Below are positions 1 to 5,568 of a stretch of DNA of 6,290 bases, in pieces. This DNA comes from Nitrospinaceae bacterium (GTDB lineage Bacteria; Nitrospinota; Nitrospinia; Nitrospinales; VA-1). The position numbers were made by a program, and so were the translations under genes. The number at the start of each line of letters is the position of its first letter. Position 1 is the first letter of the stretch. The notes under the pieces are model-generated. The model worked only from the letters and a program-made list of their open reading frames with translations. It made no database searches and was not told the origin of the DNA. Where the stretch lies: assembly GCA_029261435.1 (NCBI GenBank), contig JAJDBI010000025.1, positions 1 through 6,290 on the forward strand. The letters are read 5' to 3'.

Positions 1-728
1 CCACCACTGCTTATGTGTGCTACATGAAGCCGACCTCCTGTTTTTCGGAGTAAGCAAATATCTCGAAAGACCATTATATCTTCCGCCTCAACAGGCATCC
101 CCTTTAAACCCAGCTCTGTAGAAACAACACCCTCATTCATACAGCCTCCACGTGTTAAATCCAGGATTTCGCTGTGTTGTATGCAAGGGAGGTCAAACAT
201 TCTGCTGTATTCCAGTGCTCTTCGCATCAGTTCACTATCCATGACAGGCTTTCCGTCATCAGAATAACCAATGCAACCGGATTCTTTTAGCTCTCCCATA
301 TCAGACAAGGTTTCACCTTTTAAGCCTTTGGTGATAGCTCCAATGGGATAAATATTGATCAAACCTGTCTTCTTAGCCTGAGAGAGGATCAGTTCCGTAA
401 CGGAGCGGTTATCGTTAACGGGTGATGTATTGGGCATAACAGCAACAGAGGAAAAACCTCCAGCCGCCGCCGATGCACTGCCGGTTTCAATCGTTTCTTT
501 ATACTCATGGCCGGGTTCCCTGAAGTGCACGTGCATATCACAGAAACCGGGAGCCACTACACAACCTTTTGCATCTATAATTTGAGCATCTTTTATTTTG
601 CTTCCAGAAGATATTTTTTCATGAGGAGCAATGGTTTCAATTTTCCCATCGCTTATCAGAATATCAAAAGAGCCATCAACCTGATTTGCCGGGTCAATGA
701 CCCGACCGTTTTTAATTAGGGTTTGCAT
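1..728 (-). CDS. pyrC: Dihydroorotase, type I (partial, 3' end outside window)
   Basis: Zinc amidohydrolase that interconverts N-carbamoyl-L-aspartate and dihydroorotate, the third step of UMP synthesis in the cytoplasm. About 242 N-terminal residues are visible from ATG at 728; the C-terminal part lies off the left edge. Seen: the metal motif DMHVHFREPG (residues 64-73, His66 and His68, with Arg70 for substrate), MPNT (98-101), YSDDGKP (155-161, the metal Asp), QHSE (184-187, a metal His) and AHIS (237-240, the next His). Only the final catalytic Asp is out of view. The common HxED is here HSEI, losing the Asp after Glu. The start is fixed by the typical N-terminus MQTLIKNGRVIDP and by GGGGAG at 733-738, four bases upstream. 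The start lies inside pyrB, giving a 17-base overlap and so translational coupling. It is the last visible gene of the pyr operon. The identification is firm; an inactive paralogue is unlikely because the visible ligands are intact. Confidence 0.95.
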   Translation of the reverse strand, partial: MQTLIKNGRVIDPANQVDGSFDILISDGKIETIAPHEKISSGSKIKDAQIIDAKGCVVAPGFCDMHVHFREPGHEYKETIETGSASAAAGGFSSVAVMPNTSPVNDNRSVTELILSQAKKTGLINIYPIGAITKGLKGETLSDMGELKESGCIGYSDDGKPVMDSELMRRALEYSRMFDLPCIQHSEILDLTRGGCMNEGVVSTELGLKGMPVEAEDIMVFRDICLLRKTGGRLHVAHISSG

Positions 729-1647
729 TATTCTCCCCAAGTAATAAATAAAATAGAGCCATCCTAATGGCAACTCCACTGGTTACCTGATTTAAAATTA
801 AAGATCGAGGACTTTCCATCACATCCAAGGCAATTTCCACCCCTCTATTGACTGGACCAGGATGAATTATGAGAATATCGTCACGCGCTTTAGCAAGACT
901 TTCTGAGGTCAGGCAAAAATAGTTTGAGTATTCACGCAGGCTGGATAGGAGTCCTTGATTTTGTCTTTCCAACTGGATACGAAGAACCATGACTACATCA
1001 ACATCCTTCAAGGCTTCTGTAAGGTTATGACTCACCTCAACACCCAGGCTCTCGATGTCCGGAGGAATAAGAGGAGGAGGGCCAACAACGCGGACTTTCA
1101 TGCCCATGGTCTGCATGGCCTTAATATTTGAACGAGCGACCCGGCTATGGCTGATATCGCCAACAATTGCAATCTTGAGACCTTCTAATTTCCCCTTACG
1201 TGAGCGTATTGTCAATAGATCCAACAATGCCTGGCTCGGATGCTCATGTGATCCATCGCCGGCGTTGATGACCGGGCTGTCAACAAATTGTGATAGCAGA
1301 GCTGGGGCTCCTGAACATTGATGACGAACTACCAGTATGTCCGGGTTCATAGCTTCCAGGTTTCGCGCTGTGTCGATTAAGTTTTCTCCTTTTACTGTGC
1401 TACTTGTGGAGCCAGAGATATTTATGACATCAGCGCTCAAACGCTTACCAGCAATCTCGAATGAAGTTCTTGTTCGAGTGCTGGGCTCAAAAAACAGGTT
1501 GATGATTGTTTTACCACGTAGTGTAGGAACCTTTTTAATCGCACGGGTGGAAATTTCTTTAAAAGAATCGGCTGTATCTAGAATTTGTTGGATGTCCTGC
1601 TTCGATAATTCTTTTGTGCTCAATATATTTTTAGTTGAAAGAAGCAT
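712..1647 (-). CDS. pyrB: Aspartate carbamoyltransferase catalytic subunit
   Basis: Condenses carbamoyl phosphate with L-aspartate to give N-carbamoyl-L-aspartate, the committed step of pyrimidine synthesis; it acts as a cytoplasmic trimer. The product is 311 residues, the usual full length. Seen: the carbamoyl-phosphate loop FEPSTRTRTSFE (53-64), SSTVKGEN (82-89, Lys86 being the active-site Lys from the neighbouring subunit), HPSQALLDL (136-144), the second-domain segment GDISHSRVARSN (163-174), and HPGPVNRGVEI (262-272). These separate it from ornithine carbamoyltransferase. ATG at 1647 overlaps the pyrR stop by one base (TAATG), with AGGAG at 1659-1663, 11 bases upstream. Its last codons contain the ribosome site and start of pyrC. 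No pyrI regulatory subunit is visible next to it, so control is probably transcriptional through PyrR, though a pyrI elsewhere cannot be excluded. Confidence 0.97.
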   Translation of the reverse strand: MLLSTKNILSTKELSKQDIQQILDTADSFKEISTRAIKKVPTLRGKTIINLFFEPSTRTRTSFEIAGKRLSADVINISGSTSSTVKGENLIDTARNLEAMNPDILVVRHQCSGAPALLSQFVDSPVINAGDGSHEHPSQALLDLLTIRSRKGKLEGLKIAIVGDISHSRVARSNIKAMQTMGMKVRVVGPPPLIPPDIESLGVEVSHNLTEALKDVDVVMVLRIQLERQNQGLLSSLREYSNYFCLTSESLAKARDDILIIHPGPVNRGVEIALDVMESPRSLILNQVTSGVAIRMALFYLLLGENNANPN

Positions 1648-2183
1648 TACTTAGATTGCTCCTGAATCATTACCTTATCTTCACCATCTTCTTCATCGAG
1701 GAGAACTTGAATACGTTTCGATTTGGCTGTGGGAACATTTTTGCCTACATAATCGGGTCGGATAGGCAATTCTCGGTGACCCCGGTCTATCAATACTGCT
1801 AATTGGACGGATGAGGGACGTCCAAAATCCATGAGAGCGTCAATGGCCGCGCGAATGGTTCTTCCTGTAAATAATACATCATCGCAGAGAATAATATGTT
1901 TATTTTCCAGTGCGAAAGAAATTTCTGTTTTTTTCAACTCGGGTTTTTGGATTCCTTCTGCCAGATCATCTCTATAAAGTGTGATGTCTAGAATACCGTG
2001 ATCAACCGTTACTTCCTCAATACCCTCTATTTTTTCCTTCAGCCGACGGGACAGCGCAACTCCACGAGTTCGAATTCCCACCAGAGCAATATTCCCGGCA
2101 CCATTGTTTCGCTCCAAAATTTCATGAGAGATGCGATTGATCGCACGGGAAATATCTTTTGCGTTTAGAAGAGTTGAGCTCAT
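1647..2183 (-). CDS. pyrR: Bifunctional pyr operon attenuation regulator / uracil phosphoribosyltransferase
   Basis: UMP/UTP-responsive RNA-binding protein of the PRTase fold. It binds the pyr leader transcript and favours termination when uridine nucleotides are plentiful; many members also have uracil phosphoribosyltransferase activity. With ATG at 2183 the product is 178 residues, close to the roughly 180 usual for the family. Seen: the N-terminal helix with AINRISHEILERN (14-26), GIRTRG (36-41), RDD (71-73), the PRPP loop IILCDDVLFTGRTIRAAID (97-115), and the C-terminal DRGHRELPIRPDYVGKNVPT (133-152). The frame is open upstream to TTG at 2216, but that extension is only the translated terminator (FFCLLLL). 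No good Shine-Dalgarno precedes ATG 2183: the only GGAGG (2207-2211) is 23 bases away and inside the terminator stem. An in-frame CTG at 2195 would have better spacing. First gene of the operon; it probably regulates its own synthesis through the leader. Confidence 0.95.
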   Translation of the reverse strand: MSSTLLNAKDISRAINRISHEILERNNGAGNIALVGIRTRGVALSRRLKEKIEGIEEVTVDHGILDITLYRDDLAEGIQKPELKKTEISFALENKHIILCDDVLFTGRTIRAAIDALMDFGRPSSVQLAVLIDRGHRELPIRPDYVGKNVPTAKSKRIQVLLDEEDGEDKVMIQEQSK

Positions 2184-2197
2184 AAGTAAAAGCAGGC

Positions 2198-2242
2198 AAA
2201 AAAAAACCTCCAACAAGGCTAAATTTAGCCCAAAAAGGAGGT
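2198..2242 (-). terminator. Intrinsic terminator (attenuator) in the pyr leader
   Basis: In minus-strand RNA, ACCUCC (2242-2237) pairs with GGAGGU (2211-2206). Inside is a second stem, GGCUA/UAGCC (2230-2226 with 2221-2217) around AAUU, separated from the outer stem by U-rich internal loops. Nine U residues follow at 2206-2198. It sits between the promoter and pyrR and downstream of a PyrR-binding element, the layout of a PyrR-controlled attenuator. The 5' arm can alternatively pair with upstream GAGG/AAGGG sequence, a plausible antiterminator. Confidence 0.9.
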
Positions 2243-2269
2243 CGTTAAATATTTTTTCGGTACAAACAT
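2225..2269 (-). other. Possible 14-codon leader peptide frame in the attenuator
   Basis: ATG at 2269 opens a short frame reading MFVPKKYLTTSFLG and stopping with TAA at 2227-2225. A purine-rich AAGGGAAG lies just upstream at a workable distance, though it also belongs to the PyrR-binding element. The frame runs across the whole 5' arm of the terminator and stops in its apical loop, so a translating ribosome would block the hairpin. Fourteen codons can arise by chance, and no homologue is recognised. Confidence 0.22.
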
Positions 2270-2277
2270 TAATTCTT

Positions 2278-2310
2278 CCCTTGATAGCCTCACAGGACTA
2301 TATTAAAGAG
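2278..2310 (-). promoter_or_regulatory. PyrR-binding RNA element (anti-antiterminator) of the pyr leader
   Basis: The minus-strand RNA contains AGUCCUGUGAGGCU (2299-2286), a close match to the PyrR recognition hairpin known from Bacillus (AGUCCAGAGAGGCU). The upper stem is AUAGUC/GGCUAU, extending two bases beyond the core, with a CUGUGA hexaloop. The lower stem is CUCUU (2310-2306) with AAGGG (2282-2278), separated from the upper stem by an asymmetric internal loop, as in known PyrR sites. Binding of PyrR-UMP should hold AAGGG and GAGG away from the terminator 5' arm and so let termination proceed. Confidence 0.88.
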
Positions 2311-2322
2311 TTCAATTAAGAA

Positions 2323-2351
2323 AATATAACTAATTCCAAGTAACAAGTCAA
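2323..2351 (-). promoter_or_regulatory. pyr operon promoter (sigma70 type)
   Basis: On the minus strand a -35 TTGACT (2351-2346) and a -10 TATATT (2328-2323) are separated by exactly 17 bases. Transcription would start near 2316, immediately before the PyrR-binding element, giving a leader of about 130 bases before pyrR ATG. The fit to consensus and the position relative to the attenuator support it. Confidence 0.8.
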
Positions 2352-2377
2352 GTTGTGCCTCGGTTTTCGAGTAATTG

Positions 2378-2391
2378 TTACAACATTGTAA
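2378..2391. promoter_or_regulatory. Inverted repeat TTACAA-N2-TTGTAA, possible operator
   Basis: A perfect 6+6 base dyad with a 2-base spacer, centred about 35 bases upstream of the pyr -35 box and about 95 bases upstream of the candidate plus-strand -35. Its size and position suit a dimeric regulator, but AT-rich dyads of this length occur by chance and no regulator family is recognised. Confidence 0.25.
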
Positions 2392-2434
2392 TTGGACTCA
2401 AAGTTTAACCTGCCAGTAATTGATGCATTTAGCG

Positions 2435-2451
2435 CCCCTCGTAAACGGGGG
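2435..2451. other. GC-rich hairpin in AT-rich intergenic DNA
   Basis: CCCC (2435-2438) pairs with GGGG (2448-2451), extended by CG/CG around a TAAA loop with one bulged T. A second AGGGG follows at 2453-2457 and could compete for the C run. No T tract follows on the plus strand, so it is not a typical terminator in that direction. Purpose unknown. Confidence 0.4.
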
Positions 2452-2477
2452 TAGGGGTAATAAATGGATACAAATCA

Positions 2478-2505
2478 TTGAAATTTCATATGAAAATGGC
2501 ATAAT
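2478..2505 (+). promoter_or_regulatory. Candidate promoter of the STAND/TPR gene with embedded palindrome
   Basis: TTGAAA (2478-2483) and CATAAT (2500-2505) are 16 bases apart, a fair sigma70 match, and would start transcription near 2512. The spacer contains the perfect 12-base palindrome TTTCATATGAAA (2484-2495), which could be an operator. The resulting untranslated leader would be about 100 bases. Other weak promoter-like sequences, such as TATAGA near 2543, cannot be excluded. Confidence 0.4.
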
Positions 2506-2509
2506 GCTG

Positions 2510-2531
2510 ATCACACTAGATGTGATTTTTT
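2510..2531 (+). other. Stem-loop ATCACA-CTAGA-TGTGAT followed by T residues
   Basis: A 6-bp perfect stem (2510-2515 with 2521-2526) with a 5-base loop is followed by T to 2531. It falls at or just after the predicted plus-strand start site. It could be a weak early terminator, a 5' mRNA stabilising stem, or an operator dyad (TCACA/TGTGA). The stem is short and AU-rich, so strong termination is unlikely. Confidence 0.35.
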
Positions 2532-2613
2532 AACGGGTTAACTATAGACCATAAGCGGTAGTTTGTGCGCTTGGAATTTGTTTTCCAGTCCTTAGTTACG
2601 GGAACAGCCTCCA

Positions 2614-5172
2614 ATGGATTTTTCTGTTGTTATAATCATACTATTAGTTGTCATTTTAGGGTTGGTGCTCATAGTAGGACGACCCAAAGCTGATGATAAA
2701 ATAGGCACAAATAAGAAGTCCGACGAGAGTTCTCCTGTCGGAACTGAATCCAAATTCAATTCTCCTTCTCCATCCAGCGGCAATAGCAGCTCAAGTTTAC
2801 TCAGTCAATTATCCATGATCAATGCCCGTAATTTTCCGGCATTATCTAAAAATCAACTCCCCGCTAAAGTTCTCGCATTTTTTGGCAGAAAAGACATAAT
2901 TCTAGAGATTATGGGTAGACCTTGGGAACGGGGAGGAACAATTTGTCTGTATGGTGCAAAAGGAGTGGGAAAGACTTCCCTGATTATAGAATTATCTCAT
3001 CAGTTGGCTCCCAAATATCCAGACGCACAGTTTTATATAGACTTAAAGGGTGTCGGAGACAAACCTTTACCTGTTAGTAAGGCTATGGCTCATGTTCTAA
3101 GAGCATTATTTCCAAAAGAGCCTATTCCTGATGATCCCGCTGAACTAACACAACGCTATGGTGCGGCATTGAAGGGAAAAAGGTTTCTGATGGTGATTGA
3201 GAATGTCTCCAAGCCAAGCCAGGTCAAACGTCTTTTACCTGGGAAGTCAGGTATGGTTATATTTACATCAGCAGAAAGAATTATACTCCCGGGCTCTTTG
3301 GCCAAACAGGTCAAAGAATTATTTCCAGATGAGGCAGAACTCCTTCTTTTCTTCCTTGCCCCGAAGGTAAAACGTTGGGCAACGGAGATCAATGAATTAT
3401 GTGGAAACTCTCCATTGGCAATATGTCTCGTTGGTTCTTATTTAAGAGAGAGTCCTGATCTGCCGCCAGAAATGTTGATTCGTGAGCTTCGTGAAGAAAA
3501 ATCATTACTGAAGCCTGAGGGCGAATTTGAATTAGTTGAAGATAAAGATAAGTTGGAGGTTGTTGATAGAAATGTCCAACCTATATTTAATATTATTTTT
3601 CGAGATATGAGAAAAGAGACAGCCACAGTTTTTCGAAAACTGGCACTTTTTTCTGGTTCATTTGATGAAAAAGCTGTTGCCAGTATAGCTGGTGACAAAG
3701 ATGGGGATCATGTTAAACGGCTTGTGCTTCTCAAGCTGTTGGAATATGACACCCTTAACAAAAGGTATTATTTTCACGAACTGATTCATAAACTCATTAA
3801 GGCAGAGATCAGGACATCAGAAAAAATTCTAACCCATCGCAATCTAGCTATTTATTATCATGATGTTCTTAAAGAGGCCAATGAATTATATGAAAACGAT
3901 GAAGATGCCTTAGAAAGTGCCTTGAATCTATTTGATCTGGACTGGTTTAATATTCAAGCAGGACAAAAATGGGCAGCCCAAAAAAGTTCAGAGGATGCCA
4001 AAATTGCTAAACTTTGTGGTGATTATTGTAAAGAAGCTAGAGTGTTGATGCCAATGCGGCATACAACCGAAGAGTGTATAGAATGGAATGAGTCGGCTCT
4101 GGCGGCTTCTCGAGAATCGGAAAATATTGAATCAGAGAAAAACAACCTTCTATCCCTTGGAATACAACTTCACTCATTAGGTCATTATGATAAAGCCATC
4201 GAATACCTTGAGGATGCCCAAGGCCTTTCATGTAAACTCGGTCATGTTGCGGATGAAAAAAACTCTCTGGATTTATTAGGGCAATGTTGTCTCAATACTG
4301 GAAACTATGAAAGAGCTATTGAGTGTTTTTCCAAGGTTCTTGAGTTTGTTCGTTTGGAAGGGAAAGCCAGCAAAGAAATGGAAGTATTACATATGCTGGC
4401 ACAGGCCTGTTTCAAGGGAAATAACTTGGAACGTGCAGAGTTGAACTTTAAATTGGCGTTAGAAAAGGCACAGAAATTAGGGAATAAAGTGTTTCAGGTT
4501 CAAATTCTTGATGAATTGGGGCTTTTGTGTACCACCGTCAAAAAGTTTCAGACTGCCATCACCTTTTTGAAGGAAGGTAAAACTCTAGCCCATCAGGCTA
4601 ACCTCAAGACAAAAGAAGTGAATATTTTAGAAAATTTATCGATGGCCTATATGCAATCCGGTAAACATAAAAAAGCAATCGAATGTTTGGATGGAGCCCT
4701 CGAAATATCTAGAAAACTTGGAGATAATAGAGGGCAGGGCATCATCCTTAAAAAAATGGGTGATTACCATAAGAACTTGAAGGAATTCCCCAGCGCAATT
4801 GAAAAATACGAACGCGGTCTGCCTAAATTAAGAAAGTTTGCCATCATCCCCCTTGAGTATTCTTTATTAGAAAACCTTGGGAGTGCATATTTAGAGATAA
4901 GTCGCTATGAGAAATCCCTTATCTGTTTTCGACATTCTCGCTCTCTTGGAAAAAAGAATGCTGACCGCTTTATGGAAGCAAAAGCAGTCTGGAACATGTC
5001 CAAGACATGTCAGGAATCTGGAGAAACAAGCGAATCTATAAACTATGCAGAATTAGCCAGCAGAATCTGTTCAGGGGGCCAAATTGACGATGATATTAAA
5101 AAACTGGCAGAAGAAATCAAGGAATGGATGATAAAAAGAGTGGGAGACGAAATCAAAGATAGTGGTTTATAG
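2614..5172 (+). CDS. Membrane-anchored NB-ARC/STAND-type NTPase with C-terminal TPR array
   Basis: An 852-residue protein with no recognised gene name. Domain order: a transmembrane helix (about 4-22) followed by RPK, which by the positive-inside rule leaves the rest in the cytoplasm; a Ser/Pro/Asn-rich linker (about 30-65); an NB-ARC/STAND NTPase with FFGRKDIILEI (89-99), P-loop GAKGVGKTS (114-122), Walker B-like FLMVIENV (191-198), sensor-1-like MVIFTSAER (214-222) and CGNSPLA (263-269, the GxP motif); a winged-helix-like part (about 335-398) ending in YYFHELIHKL with FHE at the MHD position; a helical bridge (about 400-500); and eight TPRs (about 509-820). Family knowledge: such proteins are ligand-gated ATP switches in which repeats sense and the N-terminus acts. 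Here Glu-Asn replaces Asp-Asp in Walker B and the usual sensor-1 Arg is Ala220, so hydrolysis may be weak. ATG 2614 is chosen because an in-frame TAG lies at 2593-2595; the ribosome site is weak (GGGA, 2600-2603). Possible roles are signalling, scaffolding or defence; none is shown by the context. Confidence 0.85.
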   Translation: MDFSVVIIILLVVILGLVLIVGRPKADDKIGTNKKSDESSPVGTESKFNSPSPSSGNSSSSLLSQLSMINARNFPALSKNQLPAKVLAFFGRKDIILEIMGRPWERGGTICLYGAKGVGKTSLIIELSHQLAPKYPDAQFYIDLKGVGDKPLPVSKAMAHVLRALFPKEPIPDDPAELTQRYGAALKGKRFLMVIENVSKPSQVKRLLPGKSGMVIFTSAERIILPGSLAKQVKELFPDEAELLLFFLAPKVKRWATEINELCGNSPLAICLVGSYLRESPDLPPEMLIRELREEKSLLKPEGEFELVEDKDKLEVVDRNVQPIFNIIFRDMRKETATVFRKLALFSGSFDEKAVASIAGDKDGDHVKRLVLLKLLEYDTLNKRYYFHELIHKLIKAEIRTSEKILTHRNLAIYYHDVLKEANELYENDEDALESALNLFDLDWFNIQAGQKWAAQKSSEDAKIAKLCGDYCKEARVLMPMRHTTEECIEWNESALAASRESENIESEKNNLLSLGIQLHSLGHYDKAIEYLEDAQGLSCKLGHVADEKNSLDLLGQCCLNTGNYERAIECFSKVLEFVRLEGKASKEMEVLHMLAQACFKGNNLERAELNFKLALEKAQKLGNKVFQVQILDELGLLCTTVKKFQTAITFLKEGKTLAHQANLKTKEVNILENLSMAYMQSGKHKKAIECLDGALEISRKLGDNRGQGIILKKMGDYHKNLKEFPSAIEKYERGLPKLRKFAIIPLEYSLLENLGSAYLEISRYEKSLICFRHSRSLGKKNADRFMEAKAVWNMSKTCQESGETSESINYAELASRICSGGQIDDDIKKLAEEIKEWMIKRVGDEIKDSGL
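4138..5073 (+). repeat. Eight tandem TPR units with an exact 40-residue period
   Basis: Within the STAND protein, aligned helix-A positions fall at residues 515, 555, 595, 635, 675, 715, 755 and 795 (LG, LG, LA, LG, LS, MG, LG, MS), each followed about ten residues later by the second TPR helix (YDKAIEYL, YERAIECF, LERAELNF, FQTAITFL, HKKAIECL, FPSAIEKY, YEKSLICF, TSESINYA). There is no insertion or deletion across 320 residues. The 40-residue spacing matches the long-helix TPR subtype of LGN/Rapsyn-like and kinesin-light-chain-like proteins, not the 34-residue canonical form. The last unit is the most diverged, as expected of a capping repeat. The units are well diverged in sequence, so this is an old array. 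Confidence 0.9.
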
Positions 5173-5180
5173 GCTGTCCG

Positions 5181-5489
5181 TTACTTTGTTTTCACTTTCT
5201 TCCAGCTTAATGTCACATCTCCTTTGCGAATTTTAACTTGGCAGCCGAGCCGCATTCCTTCTTCCAAGTCTTCAGGCAACAAATAATCTTTTTCTTCTTC
5301 CGTTATTCGGGATACGTTTTCTCTTCCTTCAACCACTGTAACCTCACAAACCCCACAAGTTCCTTCGGTACAACCAAAGGATAGAGAAACCTGAACCTCA
5401 TCACAAAAATCTATGAGAGGTGTCCCATCTTCAACTTCATGTATTACATTGTCTGAACTGAAATTTACTCGTGCCACAAATGACTCCAT
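5181..5489 (-). CDS. 2Fe-2S ferredoxin (plant-type cluster motif)
   Basis: A 102-residue soluble electron carrier. The four cluster ligands are visible: Cys40, Cys45 and Cys48 in FGCTEGTCGVCEV (C-x4-C-x2-C) and Cys83 in RLGCQVKI, 34 residues further on. The beta-grasp pattern is present (N-terminal strand, DGTPLIDFC helix start, acidic EEEKDYLLPEDLEEG segment, final GDVTLSW strand). An extra Cys29 lies outside the motif. The acidic stretch suits docking to a positively charged reductase or oxygenase, but the partner cannot be named. ATG 5489 is preceded by AGGA (5501-5504), 11 bases away. It lies 79 bases downstream of the dnaJ-like gene on the same strand and may be cotranscribed. Its stop is 8 bases from that of the convergent STAND gene, with no terminator in between. 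Confidence 0.92.
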   Translation of the reverse strand: MESFVARVNFSSDNVIHEVEDGTPLIDFCDEVQVSLSFGCTEGTCGVCEVTVVEGRENVSRITEEEKDYLLPEDLEEGMRLGCQVKIRKGDVTLSWKKVKTK

Positions 5490-5547
5490 TTAAAGTGGTT
5501 TCCTAAAAGATGCTTGGAACCCTTTATAAGGTTCAACAATCGCAAAG

Positions 5548-5561
5548 AAAAACATGTTTTT
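5548..5561. other. AT-rich palindrome between dnaJ-like gene and ferredoxin gene
   Basis: AAAAACATGTTTTT is a perfect 14-base palindrome starting eight bases past the dnaJ-like stop. As RNA it gives only five A-U pairs around CAUG, too weak for a convincing terminator. It could be an operator or chance; a possible TTATAA -10 box for the ferredoxin gene lies downstream (around 5524-5529) with only a poor -35. Confidence 0.25.
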
Positions 5562-5568
5562 TGAATAT

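Larger units (their letters stand above)
2352..2613. other. Divergent intergenic region between pyr promoter and STAND gene
   Basis: No gene is visible here. The region holds a TTACAA-CA-TTGTAA inverted repeat (2378-2391), a GC-rich hairpin (2435-2451), a candidate plus-strand promoter (2478-2505), an AT-rich stem-loop followed by T residues (2510-2531), and a 5-bp stem TGGAA/TTCCA (2572-2576 with 2583-2587) just ahead of the start of the large gene. Short frames here stop within a few codons. Confidence 0.6.

Noticed and set aside
507..719. Plus-strand open frame of 70 codons
   Set aside because: It is antisense to the well-supported N-terminal part of pyrC, and its product resembles no known family.
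1055..1654. Two plus-strand open frames (88 and 105 codons)
   Set aside because: Both lie opposite conserved pyrB motifs and are shadows of its codon usage.
2184..2216. PyrR N-terminal extension from TTG 2216
   Set aside because: It encodes only the terminator stem and T tract (FFCLLLL) and has no ribosome site; the family N-terminus matches ATG 2183.
2510..2526. CRP site (TCACA/TGTGA halves)
   Set aside because: The half-sites are in reversed order and spacing relative to the CRP consensus TGTGA-N6-TCACA.
4138..5073. Recent tandem DNA duplication or CRISPR-like array from the 120-base period
   Set aside because: The period is a protein-level TPR register; the units differ strongly in nucleotide sequence and the frame is continuous.
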